Part shown: piece by piece, positions 1-5,517 of the stretch
Layout: each line of letters opens with the position of its first letter
How positions within the stretch are numbered: the first letter of the stretch is position 1
Source: Gammaproteobacteria bacterium
Lineage (GTDB): Bacteria; Pseudomonadota; Gammaproteobacteria; Burkholderiales; Burkholderiaceae_E
DNA: 7,769 nucleotides
Assembly: GCA_030425615.1 (NCBI GenBank)
Contig: JAUIAI010000093.1
Span: forward strand, 1 to 7,769
Direction of reading: 5' to 3'
Translations under genes and position numbers: made by a program
Notes under the pieces: model-generated
Seen by the model: the letters and a program-made list of their open reading frames with translations, nothing else
Told to the model about the DNA's origin: nothing
Database searches by the model: none

Positions 1-1
1 G

Positions 2-214
2 GAGATGATGCAGGCGGATATTCTGATCGAGGCGCGGGCGACGACGCCGGACTACGACAAGTTTAAGAATTCCGTGGTGGAGAATATCAAGAAGGGTATT
101 CCGGTGACGTGGGTGGTGATGCTGGGGCTGGTGCAGGAGACGCCGCCGATTATGACGGAAACCGCCCGAAGGACCGGTGGTCTGGTTCAGCCCGACACGG
201 GAGCCGGTTCGTAG
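2..214 (+). CDS. Partial CDS: C39-like peptidase fragment, probably truncated
   Basis: The frame is open to the left edge, so this is the tail of a longer gene. The ATG codons at 5 and 8 have no properly spaced ribosome site and are probably internal. The readable part, with D-Y-D-K-F-K followed by G-I-P-V-T-W and L-G-L-V-Q-E-T-P-P, resembles C39-like (Peptidase_C39_2) proteins. From memory, those continue into a G-G-H-M-R segment with the catalytic His and a further stretch. Here the match stops near position 150. About 20 unrelated residues follow before the TAG, and the last 28 bp overlap the end of the minus-strand gene 187-954. No GGH motif is seen in the other two frames. The fragment uses more A/T-containing codons (aag, aat, att) than its neighbours. 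It may be a decayed gene, a rearrangement junction or an assembly join. Family assignment rests on recall of the pattern and is moderate. Confidence 0.45.
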   Translation, partial: EMMQADILIEARATTPDYDKFKNSVVENIKKGIPVTWVVMLGLVQETPPIMTETARRTGGLVQPDTGAGS

Positions 215-954
215 GCGGCCAGGCGCCAGCTGACGGACTCTTCGCGCTCCTCGGCCGCCGAGTTGGCCGCCAGCGGCCCGCTGCCGCCCAGCGTCGTCTC
301 GTCCTTGAAGTAGCCGGTCCAGTCACGCCTGACCCAGCGCCCGACCGCGGGCGCGTACCAAAGGGTTTCCTCGCGTCTCGCGGAGAATCGGGTGAACTGC
401 CACGGTTCGAAGTAATGCGTGCGCTCGATGCGCAGCGCGGTGAACGTGCCGGCCGGCACGACGATCTGCTGCCAGCCCGGCGCGAACAGATCGGTGCGCC
501 AGCGCAGCCACCGCGGACTGCCCGGAGCCTTGTAGCGGGTCTCGACCCGCAGACGGGCGCCGGCCCGGAACCCGGGCGGGGTGACCGGCACCGGATCCTC
601 GTAGCGGACAGGCTCGGCGAACTGGGGTTCCTCGATCACGCGCCACGCGTCCACGTAGCGCTCGCGGGCCAGTTCGTCGCCGCCCGGTCCGCGCCAGAGG
701 ACGACCAACTCCGGCGCGGCCTGCTCGAGTTCGCAGAGCCGGCCCTCGATCTCGAGTCCGTTGTAGCGGTTGACGCGCTGATACTGCCAGCGGGTTCCGG
801 GCAGTAGCGGGGCCGGGGTGACATCGGGGGCCTGCACGAACGGGCCGCGGCTGGCGCACCCGGCCCCCACGAGTGCCACGGCACCGAACCCTCCGAGCCG
901 CGCGAGCGCGGCGCGACGGCCGGAGTCAGTCCATGGGCAGGCCGTCGAGCGCAC
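187..954 (-). CDS. Putative Tat-exported lipoprotein, uncharacterised
   Basis: This is a 255-residue protein. Its N-terminus has a twin-arginine pair (S-G-R-R-A-A-L, residues 11-17), a hydrophobic stretch (20-32) and a Cys at 33 in the context V-G-A-G-C. That suggests a Tat-type signal with lipidation at C33, although the -3 residue is Gly rather than the usual Leu. The mature part is rich in Trp, Tyr and Arg with no membrane segments. Phrases such as L-P-G-T-R-W-Q-Y (51-58), V-P-A-G-T-F-T-A-L-R-I-E (166-177) and W-Y-A-P-A-V-G-R-W-V-R (199-209) recall DUF3108-like beta-rich envelope proteins. That link is a weak pattern resemblance, and no enzymatic motif is visible. The start is GTG at 952-954, the only one that keeps the RR signal; AAGGGA lies about 7 nt upstream. 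It overlaps the preceding membrane-protein gene by 29 bp, which implies co-transcription and probably coupled translation. Confidence 0.72.
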   Translation of the reverse strand: MRSTACPWTDSGRRAALARLGGFGAVALVGAGCASRGPFVQAPDVTPAPLLPGTRWQYQRVNRYNGLEIEGRLCELEQAAPELVVLWRGPGGDELARERYVDAWRVIEEPQFAEPVRYEDPVPVTPPGFRAGARLRVETRYKAPGSPRWLRWRTDLFAPGWQQIVVPAGTFTALRIERTHYFEPWQFTRFSARREETLWYAPAVGRWVRRDWTGYFKDETTLGGSGPLAANSAAEEREESVSWRLAAYEPAPVSG

Positions 955-1288
955 GCAGCAGTCCCTTGATGTTTCGATACAGATACCAGAGGATGGGCAC
1001 GATCATCAGCCAGGCGAACACGCCGAACGAGATGACCGCGAGCAAACCCGTCAGCACCAGCCACAGCGCCGTCCACCAGAACGTGCTGATCATGTTGCGC
1101 ATGTGGCTCTCGTAGGGAGTGCCGCGCGTCTCACCGATCTTCACGTAGTTGATGATCAGCGCGATCACGGAGAGCGTCATCACCGACACCAGCGGGCTCG
1201 CGATGTGGAGCGCGTAGTCGAAGATGGTGATCTTGCGCAGGCTTTCGAGTTCGTTCGTGTTGCCGACACCGGCATGGGCTTCGGTCAT
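926..1288 (-). CDS. Small inner-membrane protein, COG3671/DUF4870-like
   Basis: This is a 120-residue integral membrane protein with three predicted helices, roughly residues 26-48, 69-88 and 90-105. Between helices 1 and 2 is the segment N-Y-V-K-I-G-E-T-R-G-T-P-Y-E-S-H-M-R (47-64). The C-terminus is W-Y-L-Y-R-N-I-K-G-L (101-110) followed by D-G-L-P-M. The layout of helix 1, a polar linker with RGT-x-x-ESH, helices 2 and 3, and a YR-x-x-KG end matches small proteobacterial membrane proteins of the COG3671/DUF4870-like group, whose function is unknown. The reading frame extends further upstream, but the ATG at 1286-1288 is preferred. It has GGGAGG six to seven bases upstream, and the upstream extension is arginine-rich low-complexity sequence typical of GC-rich non-coding DNA. 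It is the first gene of a two-gene unit with the lipoprotein downstream. Confidence 0.85.
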   Translation of the reverse strand: MTEAHAGVGNTNELESLRKITIFDYALHIASPLVSVMTLSVIALIINYVKIGETRGTPYESHMRNMISTFWWTALWLVLTGLLAVISFGVFAWLMIVPILWYLYRNIKGLLRALDGLPMD

Positions 1289-1765
1289 CGAGATCCTCCC
1301 TGGTCGAAGCATCCGTAGTGGCCGCTCGCGTCGCGGGCCTCGCGCCATGGGCGCGGGAGCGCACGGCGCTGCCCTCACAGCACGGCGGGAACTACTCATG
1401 CTACGCCGAGCCGCTGCGGGCACCAACCGATATCAACGGCGGCGGGCGGGCTTCCGTTGACGGCGGCCGGCACGCATGCGGGCGACGTGGCGGTGCCGCA
1501 AGCCGTGACGGATTCGGCGGGGCGGTCGTCTGAGGCGCCCCGGGAGCATGCCGGCGTGACGAATGCCTGCGAAACGGACCTTGCCGCGCCGTATCGTGTT
1601 GCCTCGTGAGGACAGCCGCCGGGGGTGTGCGGCGATCCGGCGGTATCGTCTCGTCTGTCGGCTGATCTGACAGTCAGCCGGCCAGCAGTCACCCCCCAAA
1701 AGACCGGCGGCGGCCCTGGTGTTCCAGGGCCGCCCGTCCGCGACTGTCTGTCAGAGGAGATCACC
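1289..1765. other. Gene-free divergent intergenic region of 477 bp
   Basis: This lies between the minus-strand membrane-protein gene and the plus-strand orphan gene, so it should hold both promoters. Open frames cross it, but they are Arg/Gly/Pro-rich, lack ribosome sites and resemble no family, so I read them as noise. Visible structure is concentrated at the right end. There is a 7-bp stem (1616-1622 with 1637-1643), a 7-bp stem (1659-1665 with 1674-1680) and the strong hairpin at 1709-1734. The segment CTGACAGTC (1667-1675) can also pair with GACTGTC (1742-1748), bracketing that hairpin. No convincing -35/-10 pair was found, and nothing certain was found between about 1320 and 1600. Confidence 0.6.
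1709..1734. terminator. Strong hairpin in leader of the 1766 gene; possible minus-strand terminator
   Basis: A perfect 11-bp stem (GGCGGCCCTGG with CCAGGGCCGCC) closes a TGTT loop. Read on the plus strand it has no T-tract and sits 31 nt before the ATG at 1766, so it would be a 5' leader structure. Read on the minus strand the stem is followed by GCCGGTCTTTT, so it could end transcripts arriving from the DUF2889 gene. Its core is shared with the hairpin at 2749-2771. Confidence 0.55.
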
Positions 1766-2143
1766 ATGCCGATGCCCATACCCGCCGCCACCGTGGCCAT
1801 GCTCGCCGCCGTGTTCCATCTGCCCGCGACCAACCCGCCGGAAGCCGGTCAGGACGGTTGGCGGATCGTCGAACGAACGGCCGCCGACGAAGTCGTGCGC
1901 GTGAACGGAGTGCGCTCGGTCGCCGATCTCCCGGGTTGCCTCGAGGAGGCCCGACTAGAAGCCGGGCGGCTCTCACTCGGTGAACCGGTCTCCGCGTCCG
2001 CTGCCGGACTGCGGCAGTTTTCCTATCCCTCGGCCCAGGTGTCGTTTTCGTGCGTGCAGGTCGTCCCCAGTGTGGCGACTCTCGTCGTCAACGGCCCCGA
2101 AGAGCTGTTGCGACGGGCAGGCTACCGCTTCGGCTGGGAGTGA
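1766..2143 (+). CDS. Hypothetical protein, 125 residues, orphan
   Basis: I do not recognise this protein. The start is the ATG at 1766, with GAGGAG (1754-1759) six bases upstream; the longer upstream frame has no better start. The first 20 residues are mildly hydrophobic (A-A-T-V-A-M-L-A-A-V-F) but lack a basic N-region, so a signal peptide is doubtful. The body runs G-W-R-I-V-E-R-T (31-38), an Ala/Glu/Leu-rich helix-like stretch (57-72), two cysteines (C58, C96), and a closing segment with P-E-E-L-L-R-R-A-G-Y-R-F-G-W. The hydrophobic alternation around 91-109 suggests beta strands in a small alpha/beta domain. The ribosome site, the GC-rich third codon positions and the clean start support it being real. 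Its last 22 bp overlap the convergent DUF2889 gene. The leader is structured, with a strong hairpin at 1709-1734. Confidence 0.7.
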   Translation: MPMPIPAATVAMLAAVFHLPATNPPEAGQDGWRIVERTAADEVVRVNGVRSVADLPGCLEEARLEAGRLSLGEPVSASAAGLRQFSYPSAQVSFSCVQVVPSVATLVVNGPEELLRRAGYRFGWE

Positions 2144-2718
2144 TCGGTCGGTAAGTCGCGCGTGGACAGGGACGGGTAGAGATCGGCCACCATATCGCCG
2201 TCACGGGCCCAGCCGTGACAGCCGTCCAGGAAGCCCTGCCGCACTCGTTCGATCGGCATTTTCGTCATGGGCTTCGCATCACCGGTGTCCTCGGGCCATC
2301 CCTGGATGGTCTGAAAGGCGACCGTCGCCATGGGAAAGAGCAGCTCACGAACATGCGTGCAGCCCCTGACGCTGCCGACTGCTTCGTTGACCCGTTTGCG
2401 CCAGCCCGCGCCGACGCGGGCTCCCACGAGTGCATCGAACGCGGGCGCGGCGCCGGCGCAGTTCGGATAGGGGGTGGCAGGCATGTCGACTTCGATGGCG
2501 TGGACGACGAACTGGTCGTCCAGCGTCAGCCTGACGCTCATGCGATGCACGTCGGAGCCCGGGGTGCGCGCGCCCCGATAGGGCTCGGTGTATCCGTAGC
2601 TCTTGGTGTCGACGATGGTCGCCTCGATGTCCCACAGGCCGTCGTCGCGCAGATAACCGTGGCTCTCGATGGTGCGGGTGTGCCGACGCGTACGCGCGGC
2701 CGGGGCGGACAACGCCAT
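2122..2718 (-). CDS. DUF2889 family protein
   Basis: This is a 198-residue soluble protein of the DUF2889 family (PF11136), of unknown function. Recognisable family elements, in order, are an N-terminal R-T-R-R-H-T-R (9-15) and G-Y-L-R-D-D-G-L-W-D-I-E-A (21-33). Then come D-T-K-S-Y (37-41), V-R-L-T-L-D-D (62-68), A-T-P-Y-P-N-C (81-87), G-A-G-W-R (103-107), V-R-G-C-T-H (117-122) and E-L-L-F-P-M-A-T-V-A-F-Q-T (125-137). The ATG at 2716-2718 is chosen because AGGAG lies nine bases upstream and the family homology begins right after it; the longer frame is non-homologous. The C-terminal tail from about residue 185 is polar and overlaps the orphan gene by 22 bp on the other strand. The gene lies 147 bp downstream of the GELYG-repeat gene on the same strand, with several hairpins between, so shared transcription is possible but likely attenuated. 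Confidence 0.88.
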   Translation of the reverse strand: MALSAPAARTRRHTRTIESHGYLRDDGLWDIEATIVDTKSYGYTEPYRGARTPGSDVHRMSVRLTLDDQFVVHAIEVDMPATPYPNCAGAAPAFDALVGARVGAGWRKRVNEAVGSVRGCTHVRELLFPMATVAFQTIQGWPEDTGDAKPMTKMPIERVRQGFLDGCHGWARDGDMVADLYPSLSTRDLPTDHSQPKR

Positions 2719-2748
2719 GGGGGAGGACTCCTCGGATGACGACGAAAG

Positions 2749-2771
2749 GGCGGCCCGTGTCACGGGCCGCC
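2749..2771 (-). terminator. Strong hairpin, possible terminator or DUF2889 leader structure
   Basis: GGCGGCCCGTG and CACGGGCCGCC form up to 11 complementary positions around one base; a realistic loop leaves an 8-bp stem. On the minus strand it is followed by CTTTCGTCG, a weak T-tract. It could terminate the transcript of the upstream GELYG-repeat gene. It also lies 30 nt before the DUF2889 start codon, mirroring the hairpin at 1709-1734. Confidence 0.55.
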
Positions 2772-2794
2772 GTCGGATCGAAGAGAGTTTAGCT

Positions 2795-2831
2795 GCCGCG
2801 GATCGCAGAGGTCCGCGGCGGTCAACGCCGC
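2795..2831 (-). other. Two overlapping, mutually exclusive stems
   Basis: An 8-bp stem (2795-2802 with 2812-2819, nine-base loop) and a 6-bp stem (2815-2820 with 2826-2831, five-base loop) share bases 2815-2819, so only one can form at a time. They lie in the space between the GELYG-repeat and DUF2889 genes. There is no T-tract and their function is unknown. Confidence 0.4.
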
Positions 2832-2837
2832 AGGCGT

Positions 2838-2859
2838 GGGGCACCGGGATCGGTGCCCC
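2838..2859 (-). terminator. Hairpin just after the GELYG-repeat gene
   Basis: A perfect 9-bp stem (GGGGCACCG with CGGTGCCCC) around a four-base loop begins six bases after the TGA of the 2866-3177 gene. It has no T-tract, so it may act as a 3' stabilising stem or processing signal rather than a full intrinsic terminator. Confidence 0.5.
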
Positions 2860-2865
2860 CGTGAA

Positions 2866-3177
2866 TCACTCGCCGAGCTGGACGCCGGCGGTCGTGGCTT
2901 CACCGAAGCCGTACAACTCACCGTGGTAGCCGGTCGTCGCGACTGCGCCGCCCGTCGTCCGGTCCGCGGTCGCCACACCGGCGACCGGCGTCGAGAAGCC
3001 ATAGAGCTCGCCCGAGCTGTCGGCGGCGGCCCGCAGATCGGCGGCGCTGATGCTCTGAGCCGGCACCGCGGCCGGGGCGCGCAGATCGATGGCGCCGTAG
3101 AGCTCACCGGCCAGCGCGGGGGTGGCGATGGCGGCGGTAGCGGTGGCCAGGGTGGCGATGAGGAGCTTGGCTTTCAT
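2866..3177 (-). CDS. Small secreted protein with three GELYG repeats
   Basis: This is a 103-residue precursor. It has a classical Sec signal peptide (M-K-A-K, then a hydrophobic Ala/Thr/Leu core, then A-L-A at 21-23), so signal peptidase I should cut before G24. The predicted mature protein of about 80 residues starts exactly with GELYG. The motif recurs at residues 24-28, 56-60 and 86-90, spaced 32 and 30; the last two copies are followed by Phe. Spacers are Ala/Thr/Val/Ser-rich, there are no cysteines, and the Glu/Asp residues suggest an acidic protein. The motif codons differ between copies (for example gag-ctc-tac, gag-ctc-tat, gag-ttg-tac), so the repeat seems to be kept at the protein level rather than recently duplicated. 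The start is the ATG at 3175-3177 with AAGGA six bases upstream; the longer frame lacks a signal peptide at its start. I do not recognise the family, and no enzymatic function is suggested. Confidence 0.82.
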   Translation of the reverse strand: MKAKLLIATLATATAAIATPALAGELYGAIDLRAPAAVPAQSISAADLRAAADSSGELYGFSTPVAGVATADRTTGGAVATTGYHGELYGFGEATTAGVQLGE

Positions 3178-3464
3178 GGTGGTTCCTTTTTGCTTTCTCG
3201 AGTTCTGGGTCGGAGAGGAGGAGGTCCGTGGAAGAGGAGATTCATCGTTCGGACAGGTGTCATTCTTCCCGCGCCGGATCTCGCCATGACGGCCGGCGGG
3301 GATCGAATCGCTGTCGGAGAGATCTCGAATTCGTCTCGGACGCCCCGACCGCGATCCCACCCGGACGGGCAGGCGGCTCAGAGCCCGGACGCCGACGGGG
3401 TGCGAGAATGCGCCTGGGCGGCGCCCGCGCGTCCGTCGTTCAACCCGACACCGGAGACAACCTC
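3178..3464. other. Divergent intergenic region, 287 bp
   Basis: This separates the GELYG-repeat gene (minus) from the cupin gene (plus) and should carry both promoters. Open frames extending the two genes into it show no homology and no better starts. The half near the GELYG gene is purine/pyrimidine-biased (runs of ggaggag). It includes GTTCGGACAGGTGTCATTC (3247-3265), which could belong to a promoter or operator but fits no consensus I can name. A CGAATTCG palindrome sits near 3326. No confident -35/-10 pair was found. Confidence 0.5.
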
Positions 3465-3839
3465 ATGACCACCAAGGGATTCACCGTTCAGCATGCCGCC
3501 GACGGCGTGTTCGAGCGCGGCCTGCGCTCGTTCTTCGAGTATCGCGATCTCGGCATGGCGCAGGCCACCGAGGGTCGGGTCACGGCCAGCATCATCCGCG
3601 CCGTGCCGGGCACCGAATTCGTCGGCAAGAAGCACCGGCACATCACCGAATTCCAGATGGTCTACGTGCTCAAGGGCTGGATCGAGTTCGACTACGAGGG
3701 CCACGGCGTCGAGCGGCTGAGCGCGGGGAGTTGCGTCTACCAGCCGCCGGGTATCGAACACACGGAGCTCGGGCATTCGGACGACCTCGAGCTGCTCGAG
3801 ATCGTGATGCCCGCGGAGTTCGCGACCGAAGAGGTCTGA
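3465..3839 (+). CDS. Small single-domain cupin protein
   Basis: This is a 124-residue cytosolic protein made of one cupin_2-type beta-barrel. Cupin motif 1 is at residues 54-71, with H57 and H59 as metal ligands. The canonical Glu position is occupied by Q64 in H-R-H-I-T-E-F-Q, and the motif closes at G71. Motif 2 is G88-(x5)-P94-P-G96-x-x-H99, supplying the third His. The F-Q-M-V-Y-V-L-K-G-W stretch (63-72) is typical of a common proteobacterial cupin subgroup, as I recall it, so the Gln is probably normal for the subgroup. These proteins are usually single metal-binding barrels of unassigned activity, and a specific substrate cannot be read here. The ATG at 3465 is preceded by GGAG (3453-3456) at eight bases. 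The gene converges on the DUF1932 dehydrogenase-like gene, 27 bp away. Confidence 0.88.
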   Translation: MTTKGFTVQHAADGVFERGLRSFFEYRDLGMAQATEGRVTASIIRAVPGTEFVGKKHRHITEFQMVYVLKGWIEFDYEGHGVERLSAGSCVYQPPGIEHTELGHSDDLELLEIVMPAEFATEEV

Positions 3840-3840
3840 T

Positions 3841-3856
3841 CCCGCGATCGCGCGGG
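3841..3856. terminator. Candidate bidirectional hairpin between convergent genes
   Basis: CCCGCG and CGCGGG form a 6-bp stem around ATCG, within the 27 bp separating the stop codons of the cupin and the DUF1932 gene. There is no clear T-tract on either strand. The position suggests shared termination, but the structure alone is weak. Confidence 0.4.
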
Positions 3857-3866
3857 GTGTTCGCCC

Positions 3867-4799
3867 TCAGCCGCCCGCACGCCGCAGCGCGGCGACGATC
3901 CCGGCGAGCGGAGGAGGTTCGGCCGCGTCCTTGAAACCGGCCAGGCGGTCGTAGACCTCGGCGGCCGCCCGGTGAAAGCCCTCGGGCAGGCCGGCCGCGC
4001 CGAACGTGTCGGCAATCTCGCGCATCTCGCCGCTCCAGCGCCAGGCCTTGGGAGCGTTGGTGAGCATGCGCCGCGTGCGTTCGGCCGCATCCGGCTCGAG
4101 CAGGGCCCACTCGGCTTCCAGGGCTTCGCGCACCCCGTGGGTATCGGCCAGCGCGTGCACATCCGCCAGCAATGCCTGTGCCCCCTTGTTCCAGGCGGCG
4201 AAGGCCATCTTGAGCGCCGACGCCTGACAGAGCCCGCCGGCCAGCGCCTGCGTGCTCAGACCGGCACCCGCCAGGCGCGGGGCCAGTTCGGCGGCGTGCG
4301 GACCGGAGAGATAGAGCCTGGCGGTGGCGTTTCCCCGGGGCGGGGGGCCGATGATGCCGCCGTCCACGTACTGCGCGCCGGCTCGCGACGCCAGTTCGGC
4401 GATCGAGGCCGAGGCCTGCGGCGAGATGGCGTTCGCGTCCAAGTACAGGCCGCGGTAGCCACGCTCGAACACCTGCGCGGCCACGGTCAGCGCGGCGTGC
4501 GGGGGGCAGATCGATGCCACGAGCGTGCACCTGCCCAGTGCGGTATCCAGATCGGTGCCGAGCAGGCCGGCCGCCTCGGCCCGGCGACTGCTTGCCGCGG
4601 AACGGCCCTCGGGCAGCCAGTGAACCCGCAGACCCAGCCCGTGCCAGACCTCCCCGACCGCGCTGCCCATCGCCCCGGGGTGCAGCAGCAGGATGTCCGT
4701 GGGCGACGCGCCCGGACCGGCCCGGCCGGTTGCGGCTGCGGTCGTCGGGGCACCCGGTGGCGCCGCGGCGGCATTGTCGGCGGGCGGGCTGTCGGCCAT
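3867..4799 (-). CDS. NAD(P)-binding dehydrogenase-like protein with DUF1932 domain
   Basis: This 310-residue protein belongs to the 6-phosphogluconate/beta-hydroxyacid dehydrogenase superfamily. After an Ala/Pro/Thr-rich N-terminal extension (about residues 1-33), the Rossmann fold starts with D-I-L-L-L-H-P-G-A-M-G-S-A-V-G (35-49). The first Gly of the usual GxGxMG is a His here, as I recall from DUF1932 proteins. G-R-S-A-A-S-S-R-R (65-73) would hold the NADP phosphate-binding residues. Y-L-D-A-N-A-I-S-P (119-127) and V-D-G-G-I-I-G-P-P (145-153) match the substrate-loop region. C-Q-A-S-A-L-K-M-A-F-A-A-W-N-K-G (191-206) contains K197, at the position of the catalytic lysine of relatives, and leads into the helical DUF1932 C-terminal domain. 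The substrate is unknown. The ATG at 4797-4799 has GAGGAG six bases upstream. It is divergent from the response-regulator gene with 58 bp between the start codons. Confidence 0.85.
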   Translation of the reverse strand: MADSPPADNAAAAPPGAPTTAAATGRAGPGASPTDILLLHPGAMGSAVGEVWHGLGLRVHWLPEGRSAASSRRAEAAGLLGTDLDTALGRCTLVASICPPHAALTVAAQVFERGYRGLYLDANAISPQASASIAELASRAGAQYVDGGIIGPPPRGNATARLYLSGPHAAELAPRLAGAGLSTQALAGGLCQASALKMAFAAWNKGAQALLADVHALADTHGVREALEAEWALLEPDAAERTRRMLTNAPKAWRWSGEMREIADTFGAAGLPEGFHRAAAEVYDRLAGFKDAAEPPPLAGIVAALRRAGG

Positions 4800-4857
4800 G
4801 GGGATCTCCTCGCGTTGATAGCATCTCCATCATGCCCGAAACCGTGGACGAGCCCGC
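4800..4857. promoter_or_regulatory. Short divergent promoter region with a possible leaderless mini-ORF
   Basis: Only 58 bp separate the DUF1932 start from the regulator start. On the plus strand TAGCAT (4819-4824, four of six matches to TATAAT) lies seven bases before an ATG at 4832. That ATG opens a nine-codon frame (M-P-E-T-V-D-E-P-A), and its TGA (4859-4861) overlaps the TTG start of the regulator. No good -35 is seen. The arrangement would fit a leaderless transcript with translational coupling, but this is inferred. Confidence 0.35.
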
Positions 4858-5517
4858 TTGAGACTGCTGCTGATCGAGGACGACCCGATGGTCGGCGAGG
4901 CCGTGTCGGTGGCGATGCGCGCCGAGGGTCATGTGATCGACTGGGTGCGCTCGCGCGAGGACGGCGACACGGCGGTGCGCGGGCACGACCATGACGCGGT
5001 CCTGCTCGATCTAGGGCTGCCCGACGGCGATGGTCTCGCGCTGCTTCGCTCGCTGCGCGCCCGCGGCAATCACGTACCGGTGCTGGTCATCACCGCCCGG
5101 GACGCGCTGGATCAGCGGGTCGCCGGTCTGGACGCGGGGGCCGACGATTACCTGCTCAAGCCCTTCGCGGTCGACGAGTTGCTGGCGAGGCTTCGCGCGC
5201 TCCAGCGGCGTCTCGGCGGCCGGGCGAGCGAACGTCTCGAGATCGGCGCGGTCGTGATCGAAACGGCCACCCGCCAGGTGACGGTGAACGGCGACCCGGT
5301 CACGCTGTCGGCCCGCGAATGGGCGGTGCTCGAACCGCTGGTGGCGCGCCCGGGCGCGGTGCTGTCGCGCGCCCAGCTCGAAGACCGCCTCTACGGCTGG
5401 GGCGAATCGGTCAACAGCAACGCGGTCGAGGTCCACATCCATCATCTCCGCAGGAAGCTGGGCAGCGCATTCATCCGCACGGTGCGCGGCGTCGGGTACA
5501 TGGTGGCCGGATCGTGA
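4858..5517 (+). CDS. OmpR-family response regulator, QseB/PmrA type
   Basis: This is a 219-residue cytosolic DNA-binding response regulator. The receiver domain (about 1-115) has the acidic pocket E7/D8/D9, phospho-acceptor D51 in L-L-D-L-G-L-P-D-G-D-G, T79 in V-I-T-A-R and K101 in L-K-P-F. The winged-helix effector domain (about 125-217) includes L-S-A-R-E-W-A-V-L-E, S-N-A-V-E-V-H-I-H-H-L-R-R-K-L-G and F-I-R-T-V-R-G-V-G-Y, the recognition and wing region typical of QseB/PmrA relatives. The start is TTG at 4858-4860. The frame is closed by TAG at 4819, no ATG or GTG lies between, and the first internal ATG (residue 11) would remove the acidic pocket. It has only a poor ribosome site. Its TGA overlaps the kinase GTG start (GTGA), so the pair is translationally coupled. 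A PhoP/PmrA-like box before the protease gene downstream may be its target. Confidence 0.94.
   Translation: MRLLLIEDDPMVGEAVSVAMRAEGHVIDWVRSREDGDTAVRGHDHDAVLLDLGLPDGDGLALLRSLRARGNHVPVLVITARDALDQRVAGLDAGADDYLLKPFAVDELLARLRALQRRLGGRASERLEIGAVVIETATRQVTVNGDPVTLSAREWAVLEPLVARPGAVLSRAQLEDRLYGWGESVNSNAVEVHIHHLRRKLGSAFIRTVRGVGYMVAGS

Noticed and set aside
1396..1833. Minus-strand 145-codon frame across the 1289-1765 gap
   Set aside because: No ribosome site, low-complexity composition and overlap with the start of the orphan gene; it does not look coding.
3228..3464. Longer N-terminus for the cupin from an ATG at 3228
   Set aside because: The extra residues are Arg-rich and unlike cupins, whereas the ATG at 3465 has a good ribosome site and family-like length.
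3670..4992. Long open frame of 440 codons on the minus strand
   Set aside because: It is an arginine-rich shadow of the DUF1932 gene in another frame; no start context or domain, and it overlaps genes with clear homology.
3972..4994. Plus-strand open frame of 340 codons
   Set aside because: It lies antisense to the DUF1932 gene and has Gly/Arg-rich composition typical of GC-rich shadow frames.
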